This document shows, one piece after another, positions 36,146 to 45,156 of a stretch of 64,000 bases of DNA. Within the stretch, counting starts at the first letter, position 1. Each line of letters begins with the position of its first letter. A program made the translations under genes and the position numbers. The notes beneath the pieces were generated by a model that saw only the letters and a list, made by a program, of their open reading frames with translations, was not told where the DNA came from and did no database searches. This stretch comes from Streptomyces viridochromogenes (GTDB lineage: Bacteria; Actinomycetota; Actinomycetes; Streptomycetales; Streptomycetaceae), in contig NZ_LGUR01000036.1 of the NCBI RefSeq assembly GCF_001270495.1, positions 62,001-126,000 of the forward strand, read 5' to 3'.

Positions 36146-37364
36146 GTGACCGCCATCTCCCTGGGTGTCCCCGAGGTACCCCTCCGGCCGGTCGCCGAGC
36201 GGCGTGTGTCGCGGCGGATCCAGGTCGGCCCGGTGGCGGTCGGGGGCGGTGCCCCCGTGTCGGTGCAGTCGATGACGACGACCCGTACGTCCGACATCGG
36301 CGCCACCCTCCAGCAGATCGCCGAGCTCACGGCCTCCGGCTGCCAGATCGTGCGGGTGGCCTGCGGCCTCCGGCTGCCAGATCGTGCGGGTGGCCTGCCC
36401 GACGCAGGACGACGCTGACGCCCTCTCGACCATCGCCCGCAAGTCGCAGATCCCGGTGATCGCGGACATCCACTTCCAGCCCAAGTACGTCTTCGCGGCG
36501 ATCGAGGCGGGCTGTGCGGCCGTACGGGTCAATCCCGGCAACATCAAGCAGTTCGACGACAAGGTCAAGGAGATCGCGCGGGCCGCCAAGGACCACGGCA
36601 CGCCGATCCGCATCGGCGTCAACGCGGGCTCTCTCGACCGGCGCCTGCTCCAGAAGTACGGCAAGGCGACGCCGGAGGCCCTGGTCGAGTCGGCGCTCTG
36701 GGAGGCGTCCCTCTTCGAGGAGCACGACTTCCGGGACATCAAGATCTCGGTCAAGCACAACGACCCGGTCGTGATGATCGAGGCGTACACGCAGCTGGCC
36801 GCCCAGTGCGACTACCCGCTCCACCTCGGGGTGACCGAGGCCGGTCCCGCGTTCCAGGGCACGATCAAGTCGGCCGTCGCCTTCGGGGCGCTGCTCTCGC
36901 AGGGCATCGGCGACACGATCCGGGTGTCGCTGAGTGCCCCGCCCGCCGAGGAGGTCAAGGTCGGCCTGCAGATCCTGGAGTCGCTGAACCTCAAGCAGCG
37001 GCGGCTGGAGATCGTCTCCTGTCCGTCGTGCGGGCGGGCGCAGGTCGACGTCTACAAGCTGGCAGACGAGGTCACGGCGGGCCTCGAAGGCATGGAAGTG
37101 CCGTTGCGCGTCGCCGTAATGGGGTGTGTGGTGAACGGCCCCGGTGAGGCGCGGGAGGCGGACCTGGGGGTCGCCTCCGGCAACGGCAAGGGCCAGATCT
37201 TCGTGAAGGGCGAGGTCATCAAGACCGTCCCCGAGTCGAAGATCGTGGAGACCCTGATCGAGGAGGCGATGAAGATCGCCGAGCAGATGGAGCAGGACGA
37301 GCAGGACGGGGCCGCATCGGGCGCCCCCACCGTCACGGGGAAACCAGAAGTGACTGTGAGCTGA
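36146..37364 (+). pseudogene. ispG: ispG (4-hydroxy-3-methylbut-2-enyl diphosphate synthase), frameshifted by a 34-bp tandem duplication
   Basis: MEP-pathway Fe-S enzyme. The gene starts at GTG 36146 with a normal IspG N-terminus ([18 protein letters not shown]) but the frame terminates at 36418 after 90 codons. The remainder, from [19 protein letters not shown] through the cluster ligands CPSC and [11 protein letters not shown] to 37364, is in another frame. Cause: a perfect direct duplication of 34 bp (36331-36364 and 36365-36398). Removing one copy restores a single frame of 1185 nt, 394 residues, the normal family length. Streptomyces usually carry a second ispG elsewhere, so loss could be tolerated. 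A sequencing or assembly error is possible but an exact 34-bp repeat is a typical slippage product. Confidence 0.9.
36331..36398. repeat. Perfect 34-bp tandem duplication inside ispG
   Basis: Two identical adjacent 34-bp units, 36331-36364 and 36365-36398. Because 34 is not a multiple of 3 the duplication shifts the frame by one. Loss of a unit by slippage would restore the gene exactly. Confidence 0.97.
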
Positions 37365-37395
37365 ACCAAGGCACGGACCGAGAGGGGGCCCGAGC

Positions 37396-39354
37396 GTGAC
37401 GATTCTGGAGAGCATCCGGGGACCACGTGACCTGAAGGCGCTGTCCGAGGCGGAACTCGGTGAACTGTCCGACGAGATCAGGGAGTTCCTGGTGCACGCG
37501 GTCGCCAGGACCGGCGGACACCTCGGGCCCAATCTGGGGGTGGTGGAACTCTCCATCGCGCTCCACCGGGTCTTCGAGTCGCCGGTCGACCGCATCGTCT
37601 GGGACACCGGTCACCAGAGCTACGTGCACAAGCTTCTGACGGGACGTCAGGACTTCTCGAAGCTGCGCGGCAAGGGCGGCCTGTCCGGCTATCCCTCGCG
37701 CGAGGAGTCCGAGCACGACATCGTCGAGAACAGCCACGCCTCCACCGCGCTCGGCTGGGCCGACGGGCTCGCCAAGGCCCGTGCGGTGCAAGGAGAGAAG
37801 GGCCATGTCGTCGCGGTGATCGGCGACGGGGCCCTGACCGGCGGTATGGCGTGGGAGGCGCTGAACAACATCGCGGCGGCCAAGGACCGGCCGCTGATCA
37901 TCGTCGTCAACGACAACGAACGGTCGTACGCCCCGACCATCGGAGGGCTCGCCAACCACCTCGCGACCCTGCGCACGACCGACGGCTACGAGAAGGTGCT
38001 GGCCTGGGGCAAGGACGTACTGCTGCGGACCCCGCTCGTGGGCAACACGATCTACGAGTCGCTGCACGGCGCGAAGAAGGGGTTCAAGGACGCTTTCGCG
38101 CCGCAGGGCATGTTCGAGGATCTGGGACTGAAGTACGTCGGCCCGATCGACGGACATGACATCGGGGCCGTCGAGTCCGCGCTGCGGCGGGCCAAGCGCT
38201 TCCACGGGCCGGTGCTGATCCACTGCCTCACGGAGAAGGGGCGCGGCTATGAACCCGCCCTCGCCCACGAGGAGGACCACTTCCACACTGTCGGCGTGAT
38301 GGACCCGCTGACCTGCGAGCCGCTCGCGCCGTCCAACGGGCCGTCCTGGACTTCGGTGTTCGGCGAGGAGATCGTGCGGATCGGTGAGGAGCGGGAGGAC
38401 GTCGTGGCGATCACGGCGGCCATGCTGCACCCGGTCGGGCTCGGCAAGTTCGCGGAGCGGTTCCCCGGCCGGGTCTGGGACGTCGGGATCGCCGAGCAGC
38501 ACGCGGCCGTGTCGGCGGCGGGGCTCGCGACGGGCGGGCTGCATCCGGTCGTCGCCGTCTACGCCACCTTCCTCAACCGGGCCTTCGACCAGCTGCTGAT
38601 GGACGTCGCGCTGCACCGGTGCGGGGTGACGTTCGTGCTGGACCGGGCCGGTGTCACGGGCGTCGACGGGGCTTCCCACAACGGCATGTGGGATATGTCG
38701 ATCCTCCAGGTCGTGCCGGGACTGCGGATCGCCGCACCGCGCGACGCCGACCAGCTGCGGGCGCAGCTGCGGGAGGCGGTGGCCGTCGACGACGCGCCGA
38801 CGCTGGTGCGGTTCCCGAAGGAGTCGGTCGGGCCGTCGATCCCGGCCGTCGACCGGGTGGGCGGGCTGGACGTACTGCATCCGGGGGCGGGTGAGCCGGA
38901 GGTCCTCCTCGTCGCCGTCGGGGTCATGGCTCCGGTGTGCCTCCAGGCGGCCGAGCTGCTGGAGGCACGCGGCATCAGCTGCACTGTCGTCGACCCACGG
39001 TGGGTGAAACCCGTCGACCCCGCACTCGCGCCCCTCGCCGCACAGCACCGGTTGGTGGCCGTCGTCGAGGACAACAGCCGCTCGTCCGGAGTCGGCGCCG
39101 CCGTGGCACTGGCGCTCGGCGACGCCGATGTCGACGTACCCGTGCGGCGGTTCGGCATCCCGGAGCAGTTCCTCGCGCACGCCAAGCGGGGCGAGGTGCT
39201 CGCCGACATCGGGCTCACGCCCGTCGAGGTCGCCGGACGGATCAGCGCGAGCCTCGCTCTCAAGGACGCCGAGGGCGGCCTGGCCGGCACCGGGCAGACC
39301 GGCGGTGGCCAGGACGGACGTACCGTCGTGCCAGTCAAGGAGAAAGCCGAATGA
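37396..39354 (+). CDS. dxs: 1-deoxy-D-xylulose-5-phosphate synthase
   Basis: 652 residues, thiamine-diphosphate enzyme condensing pyruvate and glyceraldehyde-3-phosphate, the entry step of the MEP pathway. ThDP motif GDGALTGG...LNNIAAA...NDNE, the catalytic His in [10 protein letters not shown], and the transketolase central domain signature [22 protein letters not shown] start after GAGAGGGGGCC. Presence of dxs and ispG in the hopanoid operon points to dedicated precursor supply; other MEP genes must lie elsewhere. The C-terminal ~30 residues are a Gly-rich extension. Its stop overlaps the next ATG (ATGA). Confidence 0.96.
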   Translation: MTILESIRGPRDLKALSEAELGELSDEIREFLVHAVARTGGHLGPNLGVVELSIALHRVFESPVDRIVWDTGHQSYVHKLLTGRQDFSKLRGKGGLSGYPSREESEHDIVENSHASTALGWADGLAKARAVQGEKGHVVAVIGDGALTGGMAWEALNNIAAAKDRPLIIVVNDNERSYAPTIGGLANHLATLRTTDGYEKVLAWGKDVLLRTPLVGNTIYESLHGAKKGFKDAFAPQGMFEDLGLKYVGPIDGHDIGAVESALRRAKRFHGPVLIHCLTEKGRGYEPALAHEEDHFHTVGVMDPLTCEPLAPSNGPSWTSVFGEEIVRIGEEREDVVAITAAMLHPVGLGKFAERFPGRVWDVGIAEQHAAVSAAGLATGGLHPVVAVYATFLNRAFDQLLMDVALHRCGVTFVLDRAGVTGVDGASHNGMWDMSILQVVPGLRIAAPRDADQLRAQLREAVAVDDAPTLVRFPKESVGPSIPAVDRVGGLDVLHPGAGEPEVLLVAVGVMAPVCLQAAELLEARGISCTVVDPRWVKPVDPALAPLAAQHRLVAVVEDNSRSSGVGAAVALALGDADVDVPVRRFGIPEQFLAHAKRGEVLADIGLTPVEVAGRISASLALKDAEGGLAGTGQTGGGQDGRTVVPVKEKAE

Positions 39355-40736
39355 CCACGGAGTTCGACCTCGGCAGACTCCTCGCCGAGCGCGGAGCCGA
39401 GCGCTACGAGCTGCACGGCAAGTACCTGAACCACCAGCTCCCGCGCATGCTGCACACCATCGGCTTCGACAAGGTCTACGAGCGGGCCGAGGGCGCCTAC
39501 TTCTGGGACGCGGACGGCGACGACTACCTGGACATGCTCGCCGGGTTCGGGGTGATGGGCCTGGGGCGCCACCACCCCGTCGTCCGCAAGGCGTTGCACG
39601 ACGTACTCGACGCGCAGCTCGCCGACCTCACCCGCTTCGACTGCCAGCCGCTGCCCGGCCTGCTGGCCGAGAAGCTGCTCGCGCACAGCCCGCACCTGGA
39701 CCGGGTGTTCTTCGGCAACAGCGGCACGGAGGCGGTCGAGGGCGCGCTGAAATTCGCCCGGTACGCCACCGGCAGGCCCAGGGTCCTCTACTGCGACCAC
39801 GCCTTCCACGGGCTGACCACCGGTTCCCTGTCCGTCAACGGCGAGTCCGGCTTCCGTGACGGCTTCGCGCCGCTGCTCCCGGACACGGCCGTACCGCTCG
39901 GCGATCTCGACGCCCTGGCAAGGGAGTTGAAGAAGGGTGACGTGGCCGCCCTGATCGTCGAGCCGATCCAGGGCAAGGGGGTGCACGAGTCTCCACCGGG
40001 CTATCTGCGCGCCGCCCAGGAGCTGTTGCACAAGCACAAGGCGCTGCTGATCGTCGACGAGGTGCAGACGGGGCTGGGCCGTACCGGCGACTTCTACGCC
40101 TACCAGCACGAGGACGGTGTCGAGCCGGACCTGGTGTGCGTGGCCAAGGCGCTCTCCGGCGGCTATGTGCCGGTGGGCGCCACGCTCGGCAAGGAGTGGA
40201 TCTTCAAGAAGGTCTACTCGTCGATGGACCGGGTGCTGGTCCACTCGGCGAGCTTCGGGGCCAACGCGCAGGCCATGGCGGCCGGGCTCGCCGTGCTGTC
40301 CGTCATGGAGAACGAGCAGATCGTCGCGAACGCGCGGGCGACCGGGGAGCAGCTGAAGTCCCGGCTCATGGCCCTGACCGACAAGTACGAGCTGCTCGCC
40401 GACGTGCGTGGCCGGGGTCTCATGGTCGGCATCGAGTTCGGCCGGCCCGACTCGCTGAAGCTGCGGAGCCGCTGGACCATGCTCCAGGCCGCGCGCAAGG
40501 GACTGTTCGCGCAGATGGTCGTCGTACCACTGCTGCGCCGGCACCGGATCCTCACCCAGGTCTCCGGCGACCACCTGGAGGTGATCAAACTGATCCCGCC
40601 GCTCATCATCGGCGAGCGGGAGGTGGACCGGTTCGTCGACGCCTTCACGGATGTGATGGACGACGCGCACAGTGGTGGCGGGCTGATGTGGGACTTCGGC
40701 AAGATGTTGATCAAGCAGGCGGTCGCCAACCGCTAG
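39351..40736 (+). CDS. hpnO: Class III aminotransferase, HpnO-type (aminobacteriohopanetriol formation)
   Basis: 461 residues, PLP-dependent fold-type I, acetylornithine/GABA aminotransferase class. PLP Lys is K266 in [15 protein letters not shown], cofactor Asp in [15 protein letters not shown], and phosphate-binding [15 protein letters not shown]. As the last gene of the hopanoid operon it matches HpnO, which aminates the aldehyde form of ribosylhopane to give aminobacteriohopanetriol. The residues 430-461 ([14 protein letters not shown]) are a C-terminal extension. Coupled to dxs by ATGA. I am sure of the enzyme class; the hopanoid role follows from position. Confidence 0.85.
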   Translation: MTTEFDLGRLLAERGAERYELHGKYLNHQLPRMLHTIGFDKVYERAEGAYFWDADGDDYLDMLAGFGVMGLGRHHPVVRKALHDVLDAQLADLTRFDCQPLPGLLAEKLLAHSPHLDRVFFGNSGTEAVEGALKFARYATGRPRVLYCDHAFHGLTTGSLSVNGESGFRDGFAPLLPDTAVPLGDLDALARELKKGDVAALIVEPIQGKGVHESPPGYLRAAQELLHKHKALLIVDEVQTGLGRTGDFYAYQHEDGVEPDLVCVAKALSGGYVPVGATLGKEWIFKKVYSSMDRVLVHSASFGANAQAMAAGLAVLSVMENEQIVANARATGEQLKSRLMALTDKYELLADVRGRGLMVGIEFGRPDSLKLRSRWTMLQAARKGLFAQMVVVPLLRRHRILTQVSGDHLEVIKLIPPLIIGEREVDRFVDAFTDVMDDAHSGGGLMWDFGKMLIKQAVANR

Positions 40737-40763
40737 AGACGGTCTGAGTCCGAGCCGGGTTCT

Positions 40764-40798
40764 TTGCCTCTGAGGCAAGAAATTTGCCGGAGAGGCAA
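40764..40798. promoter_or_regulatory. Twin 15-bp inverted repeats TTGCC-N5-GGCAA, operator of the XRE-cupin operon
   Basis: TTGCCTCTGAGGCAA (40764-40778) is a perfect palindrome around one base, and TTGCCGGAGAGGCAA (40784-40798) shares TTGCC and GGCAA. The two sites start exactly 20 bp apart, so both lie on the same face of the helix. They sit directly upstream of the regulator gene and downstream of hpnO, as expected for an autoregulatory operator bound by a dimer pair. Confidence 0.75.
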
Positions 40799-40810
40799 CC
40801 CTCGGGCTGA

Positions 40811-41497
40811 ATGGAGAGCATGAGCTCTCCCGATGTCGAGCCCGGGCCCAAGGGTGGGCCCGGGAGTGGGCCCGAGGCCGGGCCCGGTGCCGAGGCGGCG
40901 GCCGGGCCGGACGGAGTCCTGCCTGCCGTCGCGCCCCAGCTCCGCGCGCTGCGCCGCCGCGCCTCCCTCACCCTGGAGGCCGCGGCCCGCTCAGCAGGGC
41001 TGTCGCCCGCGCACCTCTCCCGACTGGAGACCGGGCAGCGCCAGCCCTCGCTGCCGATGCTGCTGGCGCTCGCGCGCATCTACGGTACGACGGTCTCCGA
41101 GCTGCTCGGCGAGACGGTCGCCGACCGGGACGCCGTGGTGCGCGCGGCCGACATGGAGCCGACGTCGGCCGGCGGCTGGACCTACTGGCAGGCCGGCGCC
41201 CCCGGGCGCGGGATGCAGGCCCTGCGCGTCCATGTGCCGTACGGCTCGCAGGGCGACATCGTGCGGGTGCACCCCGGGGAGGAGTGGCTCCATGTCCTCG
41301 ACGGACGGCTGCGGCTGCGTCTCGGGGACACCACGCACCGGCTCGGGCCCGGCGACAGCGCGCACTTCGATTCGCTCACCCCGCACCGCATCGCCGCCCA
41401 GGACCCGGGCGGGGTCGAGCTCCTCTTCGTCCACACCCTGCTGCAGAGCCCCACGGCCACGCTGTGCCTGGGCCCCACCCCTGGAGAGGCGCCATGA
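40811..41497 (+). CDS. XRE-family regulator with C-terminal cupin sensor
   Basis: 228 residues. The first ~40 are Pro/Gly-rich and disordered; a second ATG at 40820 is possible. Helix-turn-helix: LRALRRRASLTLEAAARSAGLSPAHLSRLETGQRQPSLPMLLALARIYG (residues ~42-90, given here only by range and the core LSPAHLSRLETGQ). Residues ~140-215 form a cupin barrel with HPGEEWLHVLDGRL and RLGPGDSAHFDSLTPHRI. These proteins usually sense a small metabolite and repress their own operon. Twin operators lie in its promoter, and a 39-residue membrane protein is coupled to its stop by ATGA. Confidence 0.88.
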   Translation: MESMSSPDVEPGPKGGPGSGPEAGPGAEAAAGPDGVLPAVAPQLRALRRRASLTLEAAARSAGLSPAHLSRLETGQRQPSLPMLLALARIYGTTVSELLGETVADRDAVVRAADMEPTSAGGWTYWQAGAPGRGMQALRVHVPYGSQGDIVRVHPGEEWLHVLDGRLRLRLGDTTHRLGPGDSAHFDSLTPHRIAAQDPGGVELLFVHTLLQSPTATLCLGPTPGEAP

Positions 41498-41613
41498 GCA
41501 ACCTGGAGGAGAAGTTCCCGCGTGCCTTGTGGGTGCGGCTCATCATCTACATCGCGGTGGGGCACGTCTTCGCGGCCTTCATCTACTTGCTGTTCGAGGT
41601 GGGCGCGAAGTAG
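41494..41613 (+). CDS. 39-residue single-helix membrane protein (DUF6126-like)
   Basis: Starts at ATG 41494, overlapping the regulator stop by 4 nt. The short amphipathic N-terminus EEKFPRALWVRL is followed by one membrane helix (IIYIAVGHVFAAFIYLLFEV) with a His in its middle, and ends GAK. I recall a Streptomyces family of such peptides next to XRE-cupin genes, catalogued as DUF6126. Coupled translation implies it works with the regulator, perhaps as a membrane partner or small effector; function unknown. Confidence 0.75.
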   Translation: MSNLEEKFPRALWVRLIIYIAVGHVFAAFIYLLFEVGAK

Positions 41614-41639
41614 GCACGGGCGCGTGGCGGCGTCCGAGG

Positions 41640-42437
41640 TCAGTCGAGCAGCCGCTCCCGCAGTCGCTCCCGGAGCTCCGGGGTGACCCGCAGGCCCTGC
41701 TCCAGGTAGGTGTCGACGCCGCCCCATGTCTCGTCGATCGTCTCGAAGGCCGCCGCCAGATACTCGGCCCGGGCGTCGAACAGCGGGCTGAGCAGCTCCA
41801 TGACCTCGGGTGAGTACGCCGACGCGTCGCTGCCGCTGCGGCGCACCTTGTAGCGGCGGTGCTTGGCGTTGGACTCCAGGTAGTCGGCGGTGATCGCCTC
41901 GCGCTCGACACCGAGGGCGAGCAGCGTCACGGCGATGGACAGACCGGCACGGTCCTTGCCGGCCGCGCAGTGCATCAGGGCGGGGACGCTGTCCTCCCCG
42001 AGCGCGTGCAGCACGTGGGAGTGCTCGGCGGTGCGCTCCTTGATGATCGTGCGGTAGGAGGCGATCATCCGGCCCGCGGCCTTGCCGTCCGCCAGTATCT
42101 CCCGCAGCTGTTCGATGTCGCCGTCGCGGACCATCTTCCAGAACTCCGCGCCGTCCGCGGGATCGGACAGCGGCAGGTTCACATTGCGCACGCCCGGCAG
42201 CGCGACATCGGCCCCTTCGAGCTTCTGATCCGCCGCGTTGCGGAAGTCGAAGATCGTGTGCAGCCCGAGGGAGCCGAGGAAGGTCGCGTCGTCCTCGGTC
42301 GCGTGCGCGAGGTGGCCGCTGCGGAACAGGACCCCGTACCGCACCCGCCGTCCGTCCACGGTCGGCAGTCCGCCCACATCGCGGAAATTGCGAACTCCGG
42401 CCAGTTCGGGCTCGGTCGACGGGATCTGCTGCGTCAC
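41640..42437 (-). CDS. Tyrosine-protein phosphatase (DSP-like, PtpA/IphP family)
   Basis: 265 residues from GTG 42437 with GGAGGAG 5 nt upstream. The P-loop is HCAAGKDRAGLS (Cys-x5-Arg), and the N-terminal signature GVRNFRDVGGLPTVDGRRV with RSGHLA is typical of IphP/SIW14-like dual-specificity phosphatases in bacteria. A helix with ERLRERLLD closes the protein. The Lys-Asp in the P-loop (AGKDR) resembles enzymes that also accept phosphoinositides, so a lipid or inositol phosphate substrate is conceivable (inference). Cytoplasmic, no signal peptide; divergent from the alpha-galactosidase. Confidence 0.88.
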   Translation of the reverse strand: MTQQIPSTEPELAGVRNFRDVGGLPTVDGRRVRYGVLFRSGHLAHATEDDATFLGSLGLHTIFDFRNAADQKLEGADVALPGVRNVNLPLSDPADGAEFWKMVRDGDIEQLREILADGKAAGRMIASYRTIIKERTAEHSHVLHALGEDSVPALMHCAAGKDRAGLSIAVTLLALGVEREAITADYLESNAKHRRYKVRRSGSDASAYSPEVMELLSPLFDARAEYLAAAFETIDETWGGVDTYLEQGLRVTPELRERLRERLLD

Positions 42438-42617
42438 GGGGGCTCCTCCCAGTCGGCCCCGGCGGCGCGGCTCGATGATGCGGCCGACGGGGTGCGCTCT
42501 CGACCATACGACATGGATTCCTGGGGCAATGAGTTGTCCACAGGCGTTGCCGCAGAAGCGCGCGAGCCTTGATGATGTTGGTGCTTGATCGCACCTGTTC
42601 GTCTCTGTGGGGGCTTG

Positions 42618-44687
42618 ATGCTGGAGATCTCCGACAACGGCCGTACGTGGCTCCTCTCCGGGCCCACCAGCAGTTACGCCGTTCATCTGGCCGACGGCGA
42701 CGAGCTGCTGCATCTCCACTGGGGGCCGCGGATCACGCTCGCCGACGCCGAGGCCCTCGCCGTACGCCCGCTGCCCGAGTACTGGCCCTTCGAGTCCCCG
42801 CTCGACGGACGCGAGGAGTACCCGGTCGAGGGCGGCCCTCGCTTCGTCCGGCCCGCCCTGTCCGTGCGCACCGAGGAGCGGCGCGGCACCGAGTGGGGTT
42901 TCGAGCGGTACGAGGCCGAGGGCGACGAGCTGCGGTTGCGGTTCTGTGACGACGGGCTGACCGTCACCCTGCACTACCGGATGCGCGGGGACGTCGTGGA
43001 GCGCTGGGTCACCCTGGACAACCAGGGGCCCGTCCTGGAGCTGCTGCGCGCCGACTCGGCCACCTGGACGCTGCCCGACCGGGAGGACTGGCGGCTGTCC
43101 CAGCTGCACGGCCGCTGGGGCGCCGAGTCCCGGCTGGCGCGCTCCCCCCTCGCCTACGGTGAGAAGGTCATCGGCAGCCGCCGCGGACACACCGGGCACC
43201 AGCACCTGCCATGGGTCGCGCTCGACACGGACGCCACCGAGGAACACGGCGAGGTCTACGGCTGCGCCCTCGGCTGGTCCGGGTCCTGGCGCATCGCCGT
43301 CGCCCAACTCCCGGACGCGCGCGTGCAGATCACGGGTGGTGCCGGATACGACGACTCGGGCCTGCTGCGGCTGGCGGCGGGGGAGTCCTTCACCACGCCC
43401 GTCTTCGCCGGCCTGTGGAGCGACGGCGGCTTCGGCGGGGCCAGCCGCGCCTGGCACGCGTACCAGCGCGCGTACGTGATCCCGGACGCCGACCAGGACC
43501 GGCCCGTGCTGTTCAACTCCTGGGAGGCGACGGAGTTCGACATCTCCGAGGAGCAGCAGAGTGTGCTCGCGCGGCGGGCCGCGGCCATCGGCGTCGAACT
43601 GTTCGTCGTCGACGACGGGTGGTTCGGGACGCGCACCAGTGACCGCGCCGGGCTCGGCGACTGGACGCCCAACCCCGACCGCTTCCCGTCCGGCCTCAAG
43701 CCGCTCGCCGAGTACGTGCACGCGCTCGGCATGCAGTTCGGCATCTGGGTCGAACCGGAAATGGTCAATCCGGACAGCGAGTTGTATAGGGCCCACCCGG
43801 AATGGGTTCAGCATCAAACGGGACGAAAGCGGACGGAGTTCCGCAATCAGCTCGTTCTGAACCTCGCGCGCGGCGACGTCCAGGAGTATCTCTGGGAGCA
43901 GCTCGACGGCCTCCTCTCCAGTGCCCCGATCGACTATGTGAAGTGGGACTTCAACCGCTGCTTCACCGACGCCGGCTGGCCGGGTGAGCCGTACCCGCAG
44001 CGTCTGTGGGTCGACCACGTGCTCGCCCTGTACGGCCTGCTGGACCGGCTGCGCGCGGCCCACCCGGGCGTGGCCTTCGAGTCCTGCTCGGGCGGCGGCG
44101 GACGGATCGACCTCGGCGTGCTGGGGCGCACGGACCAGGTGTGGACCTCGGACAACACCGACCCCCTCGACCGGCTCACCATCCAGCACGGCTTCACCCA
44201 GATCCACCCGGCCCGGGCCATGGCCGCCTGGGTCACCGACAGTCCGAACGCCATGCTCAACCACCGCGCCAGCTCCCTGCGCTTCCGGTTCGTGAGCGCC
44301 ATGGCCGGGGTGCTCGGGGTCGGTGGCGACCTCGCCCGGTGGACCGAGGAGGAGCTCGCCGAGGCGCGGGAGTGGGTGACTCTCTACAAGGAGATCCGGC
44401 CCCTGGTGCAGCGTGGGGACCTCTACCGGCTGCGGGCTCCGCGGGGCGGACTCAGCGCGGTGCAGTACGTGCTCGGGGACGAGACGGTCGTCCTCGCCTG
44501 GCTCCAGGCTCAGAGCTTCGGGGAGCCCGTCCCGGCGCTGCGACTGCGCGCCCTGGACCCGGCAGCGTCGTATGAATGCCTTGAAACGGGCGAAATTCAC
44601 CGAGGTGCCGTACTGGGGCATCACGGACTTCGTGTCGGCTTGCGAGGTGACCTCGATGCGATGGTTATCCGTCTGCGTCGCATCTAG
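42618..44687 (+). CDS. GH36 alpha-galactosidase
   Basis: 689 residues without signal peptide, so cytoplasmic. Domains: N-terminal beta-supersandwich (1-300), TIM barrel (~310-620), C-terminal beta domain. The catalytic nucleophile is D444 in YVKWDFNR and the acid/base D512 in TSDNTDPLDR; the substrate-binding FESCSGGGGRIDLG lies between. It hydrolyses alpha-1,6-linked galactose from raffinose-type sugars or galactolipids after uptake. ATG 42618 has GGGGG 5-7 nt upstream. Divergently transcribed from the phosphatase; no transporter or regulator is adjacent. Confidence 0.94.
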   Translation: MLEISDNGRTWLLSGPTSSYAVHLADGDELLHLHWGPRITLADAEALAVRPLPEYWPFESPLDGREEYPVEGGPRFVRPALSVRTEERRGTEWGFERYEAEGDELRLRFCDDGLTVTLHYRMRGDVVERWVTLDNQGPVLELLRADSATWTLPDREDWRLSQLHGRWGAESRLARSPLAYGEKVIGSRRGHTGHQHLPWVALDTDATEEHGEVYGCALGWSGSWRIAVAQLPDARVQITGGAGYDDSGLLRLAAGESFTTPVFAGLWSDGGFGGASRAWHAYQRAYVIPDADQDRPVLFNSWEATEFDISEEQQSVLARRAAAIGVELFVVDDGWFGTRTSDRAGLGDWTPNPDRFPSGLKPLAEYVHALGMQFGIWVEPEMVNPDSELYRAHPEWVQHQTGRKRTEFRNQLVLNLARGDVQEYLWEQLDGLLSSAPIDYVKWDFNRCFTDAGWPGEPYPQRLWVDHVLALYGLLDRLRAAHPGVAFESCSGGGGRIDLGVLGRTDQVWTSDNTDPLDRLTIQHGFTQIHPARAMAAWVTDSPNAMLNHRASSLRFRFVSAMAGVLGVGGDLARWTEEELAEAREWVTLYKEIRPLVQRGDLYRLRAPRGGLSAVQYVLGDETVVLAWLQAQSFGEPVPALRLRALDPAASYECLETGEIHRGAVLGHHGLRVGLRGDLDAMVIRLRRI

Positions 44688-44962
44688 GGTTTCTGTCCGT
44701 ATTCACGCCTTAATTCCAACTCGCTCTGGAGTAAAGGAAGGTGGAGCAGTGTCACGTGAGGAGCGTCATATCCGTGACGGTGCGTCGCCCGTCATGTTCA
44801 TGTAATTAACATGCTTTTCAAGGGGTTTTGAGCCGGGCGACGCCTGATAATTCACGCAGGGTGACGGGTAATTCCCACAAGGGATCAACAGGAACGCATT
44901 CGGACGGAACCCCTTACTTGTTCCCTTGCGTCTTCCTCGCTTACGTTCGCCACCAATCCGGA
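44688..44962. promoter_or_regulatory. Promoter region of the riboswitch-controlled M23 gene
   Basis: About 275 bp. A possible promoter is TTGTTC (44918-44923), 18 bp, TACGTT (44942-44947), placing the start just before the riboswitch. Further upstream an 18-codon frame (GTG 44749 to TAA 44805) follows a strong AAGGAAGG site; it could be a short peptide or chance. CATGTAATTAACATG near 44800 is a near-palindrome. Confidence 0.4.
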
Positions 44963-45142
44963 CGGACGCCGAATCCTGCCGCCGACCGGATCCCGCGCAA
45001 ACTCACCCGTGTACGGCAGGAGCGGGGGACCCACAGGCACAACTGCCTGTTCCGGTCTCCGGAACAGGCTTGGGGTTTAGTCGCGTCTCCACGTGACCGG
45101 GCATCTCCAGCCCGAACCCGACAGCTCACCTCGCAGGCGCCG
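44963..45142 (+). promoter_or_regulatory. Cyclic di-AMP riboswitch (ydaO/yuaA type)
   Basis: The leader of the M23 peptidase gene has the recognisable conserved blocks of the Streptomyces ydaO RNA: GCCGAATCCTGCCG near 44968, GGCAGGAGCGGGGGACCCA around 45015-45033, a variable stem TGTTCCGG...CCGGAACA, TTGGGGT (45070-45076), GGGCATCTCCAGCCCGAACC and CGACAGCTCACCTCGCAGGC up to about 45138. This class binds c-di-AMP and normally turns off peptidoglycan hydrolase genes in actinobacteria. The ribosome site GGAGAGGAA follows directly, leaving ~14 nt to the ATG. Confidence 0.9.
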
Positions 45143-45156
45143 GAGAGGAATTCGCC

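Noticed and set aside
36384..37364. Second ispG frame as an independent functional gene
   Set aside because: It lacks about the first 73 residues, including the first strands of the TIM barrel, and its apparent start codon lies within the duplicated 34-bp unit.
42438..44624. Very long minus-strand frame (almost 1000 codons) running from the phosphatase across the alpha-galactosidase
   Set aside because: The part beyond 42437 is antisense to the GH36 gene and has a Gly/Arg/Val-rich composition without motifs. Only the phosphatase portion with its own ribosome site is kept.
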